Positions 6,076 through 9,215 of a DNA stretch of 9,215 bases are shown here, in pieces (the first letter of the stretch is position 1; each line of letters starts with the position of its first letter). The stretch spans positions 1 through 9,215 of the forward strand of contig CAMKAR010000068.1 of the NCBI GenBank assembly GCA_946410535.1, given 5' to 3'. The notes under the pieces were generated by a model. It saw nothing but the letters and a program-made list of their open reading frames with translations, was not told the origin of the DNA and did not search any database. Both the position numbers and the translations under genes were made by a program. This DNA is from an uncultured Bacteroidales bacterium (GTDB lineage Bacteria; Bacteroidota; Bacteroidia; Bacteroidales; F082).

Positions 6076-6156
6076 GCAAGAGTTCCCAAAACGCCTGCAA
6101 GATTTGCGCAGCAACAAAAAGCGGGCAACAGGTCACAAAAAAGGCACACGATCCAT

Positions 6157-6699
6157 TTGAAAGACATTCAAATACAACGATATGAATCGCCTTGCGGCAC
6201 GCTGCTCCTCGGCGGCTTCGGGGATCGGCTTTGCCTCTGCGACTGGACCAACGGCTGGCACCGCGAGGCGACGGAAAACCGCCTGAAGAAGATGCTTCGG
6301 GCAGATTTCGTCGAGTTGCCTTCGGAAACCACCGATGCCGCCCGCCAGCAACTCGACGAGTACTTTCGCCGTGAGCGCACCACGTTTGACCTTCAATTGC
6401 TTTTCGTCGGGACGGAGTTCCAGAAACGGGTTTGGGAAGAGCTGTTGCGCATCCCATACGGCACCACCCTTTCCTACGGCGAGATGGCACAAAATCTTGG
6501 CATTCCAAAGGCCGTCAGGGCCGTGGCCAACGCCAATGGAGCCAACCCCATCAGCATCATCGTGCCCTGCCACCGCGTCATCGGCAGCAACGGCACGCTG
6601 ACCGGCTACGGTGGCGGCTTGGAGGCGAAAAGGTATTTGCTGGAATTGGAAGGATTCATTCCATCCCTCGCCATCTTCAAATCAAAGCCGACACAATAA
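6157..6699 (+). CDS. ogt: Methylated-DNA--[protein]-cysteine S-methyltransferase (Ogt type)
   Basis: 180-residue suicide repair enzyme that moves a methyl group from O6-methylguanine (or O4-methylthymine) to its own cysteine. The N-terminal domain (SPCGTLLLGGFGDRLCLCDW) is followed by the C-terminal DNA-binding and active-site domain (about 86-168). The latter holds PYGTTLSYGEMA (Tyr107), the arginine finger in KAVRAVANANGANP (R121) and the active site VPCHRVIG (C138). Length is normal for Ogt. The only suitable start is TTG at 6157: no in-frame ATG occurs until well inside the fold, and AAGG lies about 13 nt upstream. It is 81 bp after the reductase and on the same strand. It could be transcribed from that operon or from an unseen promoter; I find neither a clear terminator nor a consensus promoter in the gap. 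Confidence 0.92.
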   Translation: MKDIQIQRYESPCGTLLLGGFGDRLCLCDWTNGWHREATENRLKKMLRADFVELPSETTDAARQQLDEYFRRERTTFDLQLLFVGTEFQKRVWEELLRIPYGTTLSYGEMAQNLGIPKAVRAVANANGANPISIIVPCHRVIGSNGTLTGYGGGLEAKRYLLELEGFIPSLAIFKSKPTQ

Positions 6700-6768
6700 C
6701 ACGATTTTTTTCCAACCAGACAATAATCCCGTCTCCTTTCCGTTATTCAACAGAACATCAACATCACC

Positions 6769-7191
6769 ATGATTGACCTCTTCAGAAAATATGTCTCTTT
6801 CGTCGCACTCATCCTGATGGGGCTGTTCCTCCTTGACCTTACCAACACGGACAAAGAGGATTTCTACATTGTGGAACAAACTGAAATCCAGTCGAATATA
6901 TCATTCGACTGTGACGAGTTTGACGAGGATGAGGATTCGGATTTCGAGCTTATGAACACATCGGATAGTTTTCAAAGCCTGGGTGTTTTTTGTCCATTTA
7001 CGGCCATCGGAGAAGAACAAGCCGAAAACATGTGCTCAGCAGCTTTGCGTCTTGGGCAGGTGAGGCGCCACGCCCCAAGGAAAAGCTTGGCTGACAGCCA
7101 TAACCATATCATAACGAAAAACATGGAAGATGGTGCGGACTTCGGTTCGGGCCATCTTTTTTATCCTACAATTCAATCATTTATCAACTAA
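6769..7191 (+). CDS. Small membrane-anchored or secreted protein of unknown function
   Basis: 140 residues, not recognised. The N-terminus (MIDLFRKYVSFVALILMGLFLLDLTN) is a short basic segment plus a hydrophobic helix at about 9-24, suggesting a signal anchor or uncleaved signal. A very acidic stretch follows (about 47-60, FDCDEFDEDEDSDFE). The second half has cysteines at 75 and 89, then a basic patch (RLGQVRRHAPRK, about 94-105). Codon use is like its neighbours, which supports coding. There is no clear Shine-Dalgarno and no consensus promoter in the 69-bp gap after ogt. Codons 120-131 form a strong terminator-like hairpin, so the true end of the gene may be earlier (frameshift) or the gene may have grown into its terminator. 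It ends 12 bp before the next start. Confidence 0.5.
   Translation: MIDLFRKYVSFVALILMGLFLLDLTNTDKEDFYIVEQTEIQSNISFDCDEFDEDEDSDFELMNTSDSFQSLGVFCPFTAIGEEQAENMCSAALRLGQVRRHAPRKSLADSHNHIITKNMEDGADFGSGHLFYPTIQSFIN
7127..7162 (+). terminator. UUCG-capped intrinsic terminator/attenuator
   Basis: AAGATGG (7127-7133) pairs with CCATCTT (7152-7158). Inside, CGGAC / GTTCG closes a UUCG tetraloop. A run of six T follows (7157-7162). This is a textbook terminator, but it lies inside the last 22 codons of the small ORF and 41 bp before the lipoprotein start. It would limit read-through into the lipoprotein gene. Confidence 0.72.
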
Positions 7192-7203
7192 AATCTAACT
7201 AAA

Positions 7204-8448
7204 ATGAAGAGATTTGCATTGTTTGCAGCATTCATTGCCATGGCATTTGCAGTGGCATCATGCACAAAAGAAACGCCCACAGGAGGCACAACCAGCAACA
7301 ACAACCAATGGGAGGCCGAAGGCACCGGCGCACCCGTCAATGCACCTAACATTGACACGACGATCGTCTCGTTTGTCAACACGCATTTCCCGGAAACAAA
7401 CATCCTCAGTTGCAACCAAACAGAACACTATTACCGCGTGATTCTAAGCGACAACACCAAGGTGTATTTCACCCATGCGTTTGAATGGGTTGAAGTGAAT
7501 TGCGAGCATTCGTCCATCTATGGTGCCGTGCCCGAGACCATCGTCCCGGAACAAATCACGGCCTACGTCACCGCCAACCATCCCAACCAACACATCGACG
7601 AAATCGAAAGGGAAAGCAATGGTTGGGAGATTGAACTCGACAACAACGTTGACCTCAAGTTCGACTCTAACTTCAACATCGTCAACAATGGAGGAAACGG
7701 TGGAGGAAACAATGGAGGAAACAGTAGCGATTATGTGGAAATCAACACTTTCGTCAGCAACTATTTCCCTCAAACTGAAATCCTTAACATCAAGGCGGAA
7801 GACGACGAGTATGAAGTGAAACTCCGCGACGGCACCGAAATCTCGTTCAACCTCAGCTTCGAATGGACCCACATCGACTGCGAAGATGGCACGGTTTATA
7901 ATGCGGTTCCCGCCGAACTCGTTCCCACCGAAATCACTGCATACGTAAACGCCAACTTCCCCAACCAGCAGATCGAGCAAATCGAAAAAGAGCTTTTCGG
8001 ATGGGAAATCGAACTCAACAATGGTCGGGAGATCAAGTTCGACACCAACTTCAATGTCATCGGAAACGGTGGCGGAAATGGTGGCGGCAGCAATACCAAC
8101 TATCCGGAAATCAACACTTTCGTCGAGACCTATTTCCCACAAGTCGGCATACTCAAGGTTGAAGTGGACGAAGATGACTATGAGGTGAAACTGACCGATG
8201 GCACCGAAATCACCTTCAGCCTTGCCTTCGAATGGAAGAGCGTTGATTGCGATGAATCAAGCGTTTATGGCATTGTTCCTGTCGAACTTGTCCCCGAACA
8301 GATTGCCGCCTACGTCACTGCAAACTACCCCACCCAGCACATCGACAAAATCGAGAAAAAGCTGAACGGCTGGGAGATTGAGTTGAACAACGGCACGGAG
8401 ATTGAATTTGACAGCAACTTCAACGTGACCCATATCGACAACAAATAA
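7204..8448 (+). CDS. Lipoprotein with three tandem PepSY-like units
   Basis: 414 residues. A lipoprotein signal (MKRFALFAAFIAMAFAVASC, lipid cysteine C20) is followed by a Thr/Asn-rich spacer and three units of about 110 residues: 48-160, 178-286 and 301-409. Linkers of Gly/Asn/Ser (about 161-177 and 287-300) separate them. Each unit has two half-repeats: a first with FV..YFP..IL, YEVKL.DGTEI.F and FEW, and a second with YV.ANFPNQ.I..IE, GWEIELNNG.EI.FD and NFNV. This fits the PepSY-like family (PF11396 type), beta-rich proteins of the Bacteroidota periplasm or surface with unclear function. The protein is very acidic. Units 2 and 3 share long near-identical DNA, pointing to recent duplication. 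The leader is A-rich with no Shine-Dalgarno, usual for the phylum. No consensus promoter lies directly upstream. Confidence 0.88.
   Translation: MKRFALFAAFIAMAFAVASCTKETPTGGTTSNNNQWEAEGTGAPVNAPNIDTTIVSFVNTHFPETNILSCNQTEHYYRVILSDNTKVYFTHAFEWVEVNCEHSSIYGAVPETIVPEQITAYVTANHPNQHIDEIERESNGWEIELDNNVDLKFDSNFNIVNNGGNGGGNNGGNSSDYVEINTFVSNYFPQTEILNIKAEDDEYEVKLRDGTEISFNLSFEWTHIDCEDGTVYNAVPAELVPTEITAYVNANFPNQQIEQIEKELFGWEIELNNGREIKFDTNFNVIGNGGGNGGGSNTNYPEINTFVETYFPQVGILKVEVDEDDYEVKLTDGTEITFSLAFEWKSVDCDESSVYGIVPVELVPEQIAAYVTANYPTQHIDKIEKKLNGWEIELNNGTEIEFDSNFNVTHIDNK
7687..7722 (+). repeat. Three 12-bp tandem repeats encoding the first Gly/Asn linker
   Basis: AATGGAGGAAAC, GGTGGAGGAAAC and AATGGAGGAAAC run head to tail and encode the NGGN/GGGN linker between PepSY-like units 1 and 2. 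Being a multiple of three, the repeat can gain or lose copies without breaking the frame. Confidence 0.85.
8062..8085 (+). repeat. Two 12-bp tandem repeats encoding the second Gly/Asn linker
   Basis: GGAAACGGTGGC followed by GGAAATGGTGGC encodes the GNGGGNGG linker between PepSY-like units 2 and 3. The unit is related in sense to the first linker but uses GGC where that one uses GGA, so the two linkers have diverged or arose separately. Confidence 0.75.
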
Positions 8449-8458
8449 GAAGTCAAAA

Positions 8459-8641
8459 CTATTTCTTCATAACGAAAGCGGCCAACGAAACATCGTTGAC
8501 CGCTTTCATTAATCTAATCGCTATCAGCTCCAACAGCGACTTCTGCAACTTGGGTGACATGTCTTTCTTCATGAAAAAGACAAAAGCCGCACCGAGCATG
8601 GTGCCTAACAGAGGAATCAAAAGACCGATTGTGATACCCAT
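8459..8641 (-). pseudogene. N-terminal remnant of a ZIP-family metal transporter
   Basis: 60 codons from the ATG at 8641. The first 37 residues (GLLIPLLGTMLGAAFVFFMKKDMSPKLQKSLL in its core) match the first membrane helix and following loop of ZIP (ZupT/GufA-like) divalent-metal transporters, which are usually about 250-270 residues. After LQKSLLE the expected Gly-rich second helix is missing and 23 unrelated residues lead to a stop. The rest of the gene is absent: the DNA beyond belongs to the convergent lipoprotein gene. The break lies near 8530, and the unrelated tail is largely encoded by a palindrome at 8470-8511. A promoter and leader remain upstream, so it may still be transcribed. The 95-codon frame starting at 8746 is rejected because the promoter lies within it. 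The family call rests on my recognition of the N-terminus only. Confidence 0.65.
8470..8511. repeat. Long imperfect palindrome at the end of the ZIP remnant
   Basis: GAAAGCGG (8474-8481) pairs with CCGCTTTC (8500-8507), then CAACGA (8483-8488) with TCGTTG (8493-8498) around an AACA loop. TAA/TTA outside extends it. Two C/A mismatches interrupt an otherwise symmetric 42-nt structure. There is no T run on either side, so it is at best an unusual bidirectional terminator between the convergent lipoprotein gene and ZIP remnant. Its place by the breakpoint suggests a repeat or element end. Confidence 0.6.
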
Positions 8642-8653
8642 AGAAACGTTGGC

Positions 8654-8676
8654 AAAAAGGTGGCCACACAGCCACC
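8654..8676 (-). terminator. Small hairpin with T run in the ZIP-remnant leader
   Basis: On the minus strand GGTGGC (8676-8671), loop TGTGTG, GCCACC (8664-8659), then five T (8658-8654). It sits between the promoter at 8687-8716 and the ATG at 8641. It could be an attenuator that limits the transcript, but the stem is only 6 bp. Confidence 0.5.
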
Positions 8677-8686
8677 ATTTCGCCGA

Positions 8687-8716
8687 CAAAATTACAAATT
8701 TCGACAGAATTACAAC
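8687..8716 (-). promoter_or_regulatory. Promoter upstream of the ZIP remnant
   Basis: Minus strand GTTG (8716-8713), 18-nt spacer, TAATTTTG (8694-8687): the same layout as the rpsU promoter. Transcription would start near 8680, about 40 nt before the ATG at 8641. It appears intact although its gene is broken. Confidence 0.6.
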
Positions 8717-8772
8717 AAGATTGGGCAAAGTTTTCGGTTCATTCATACAGTTTCTGCCACTTTTGCAAAAAC

Positions 8773-9105
8773 TCAGAACTGTTTATCATGTTTAGCTTTT
8801 GGTATTGGCGCAGATAGTTCCTTGCAAGTCGCATGTACCAATTCGGCGATATAATCGCGGTCGTCCACATCTTCAATGAGGAAATAGTCTTTCGCGCCGT
8901 CGTAAGGCGGACGCATTTCCACGCTGCGCAGTAACGATCGGGCTGTTTCAGTCGGTTTCAGGTAAAAACGATTGTCGCAAACGAGGCCAAAGATGACACC
9001 ATCGCAATAGATGCCGTAGTCGCCGAACATCTTTTTCGCGGTAATTTCGCCCGCGCTGGCACATTGGTCGGCGATGTATTGAACGAAATCTAGGTTGCTT
9101 GCCAT
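8773..9105 (-). CDS. TfoX N-terminal-domain protein
   Basis: 110 residues, a stand-alone TfoX/Sxy N-terminal domain (PF04993 type). The pattern ITAKKMFGDYGIYCDGVIFGLVCDNRFYLKP, then PPYDGAKDYFLIEDVDD and a final helix (YIAELVHATCKEL), is characteristic. In gammaproteobacteria full-length TfoX/Sxy induces competence genes with CRP. This protein lacks the C-terminal helix-hairpin-helix domain, and single-domain members in Bacteroidota have no established role, so competence should not be assumed. The start at 9105 (MASNLDF) is chosen over 9153 because the -7 promoter box at 9130-9137 lies between them and the family N-terminus begins there. It is a single gene on the minus strand, followed by a 26-bp gap and then the region upstream of the ZIP remnant. 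Confidence 0.87.
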   Translation of the reverse strand: MASNLDFVQYIADQCASAGEITAKKMFGDYGIYCDGVIFGLVCDNRFYLKPTETARSLLRSVEMRPPYDGAKDYFLIEDVDDRDYIAELVHATCKELSAPIPKAKHDKQF

Positions 9106-9129
9106 GATGGGTTGTTTTTTGTGACTGGG

Positions 9130-9137
9130 CAAAGGTA
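9130..9137 (-). promoter_or_regulatory. -7 box of the TfoX-like gene promoter
   Basis: TACCTTTG on the minus strand matches TAnnTTTG and lies 24 bp upstream of the ATG at 9105. No good -33 TTG box is found at 18-20 nt; TTTG (9154-9151) is only 13 nt away, so the upstream element is unclear. Confidence 0.55.
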
Positions 9138-9215
9138 CGAATAATTCAAACAAATCATGTATCCTTTTTGGGCATTGACCCCATCCCTACATGAACCTTG
9201 AACTGTTTTTACTAT

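Noticed and set aside
5924..6508. 194-codon minus-strand open frame over the reductase end and ogt
   Set aside because: It overlaps two well-supported genes on the other strand, and its Arg/Gly-rich sequence looks like an antisense artefact.
7040..7110. Possible riboswitch upstream of the lipoprotein gene
   Set aside because: Some GC-rich pairing is present but no conserved box of a known class (B12, TPP, SAM and others) can be found.
7444..8142. 232-codon minus-strand open frame inside the lipoprotein gene
   Set aside because: Its Val/Asp-rich repeats mirror the plus-strand repeats, as expected of antisense reading of a duplicated gene.
8741..8780. Imperfect inverted repeat CAGTTTCTG/CAGAACTG around TTTTGCAAAA after the TfoX-like gene
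   Set aside because: The stem is bulged, has no T run and overlaps the stop region; too weak to call a terminator.

Overview
The window looks like chromosome from a member of the Bacteroidota, most likely Bacteroidales. The evidence is the promoter type (TTG-like -33 box, 18-19 nt spacer, TAnnTTTG -7 box, seen at least four times), the A-rich leaders with few Shine-Dalgarno sequences, a two-component TatAC with no TatB, lipoprotein and PepSY-like families typical of that phylum, and the order rpsU - xerC-like recombinase - hpf - tRNA-Thr, which in Bacteroidales precedes the tuf/secE/nusG region.

Left part (1-1890, minus strand): a conserved translation-linked block. It holds a tRNA-Thr(TGT) cut by the window edge with its own promoter, hpf (ribosome hibernation factor) with a strong terminator, a full-length XerC/D-type tyrosine recombinase, and rpsU. 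A long terminator-like hairpin sits directly against the xerC start codon and probably decides how much rpsU transcription reaches xerC and hpf.

Centre (1962-6075, plus strand): the most interesting part. A promoter back to back with that of rpsU drives tatA-tatC, which overlap by ATGA. They are followed by a membrane polyferredoxin (NapH-like half joined to a NapG/MauM-like half by an internal twin-arginine segment) and a Tat-signal lipoprotein made of an aldo/keto reductase with a C-terminal 2x[4Fe-4S] domain. The translocase thus appears to be encoded beside its own two iron-sulfur clients, which could pass electrons from the inner membrane to a reductase outside the cytoplasm. Two palindromic repeat elements sit at gene junctions: one forms the C-terminal tail of tatC, and the other is a pair of mirror-image hairpins before the reductase.

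Right part (6157-9215): an Ogt-type DNA methyltransferase with a TTG start; a small membrane or secreted protein of unknown function whose 3' end overlaps a UUCG-capped terminator; a lipoprotein with three tandem PepSY-like units; a truncated ZIP metal-transporter remnant on the minus strand whose end is a 40-nt palindrome; and a TfoX N-terminal-domain protein on the minus strand. This part looks rearranged compared with the left and centre.
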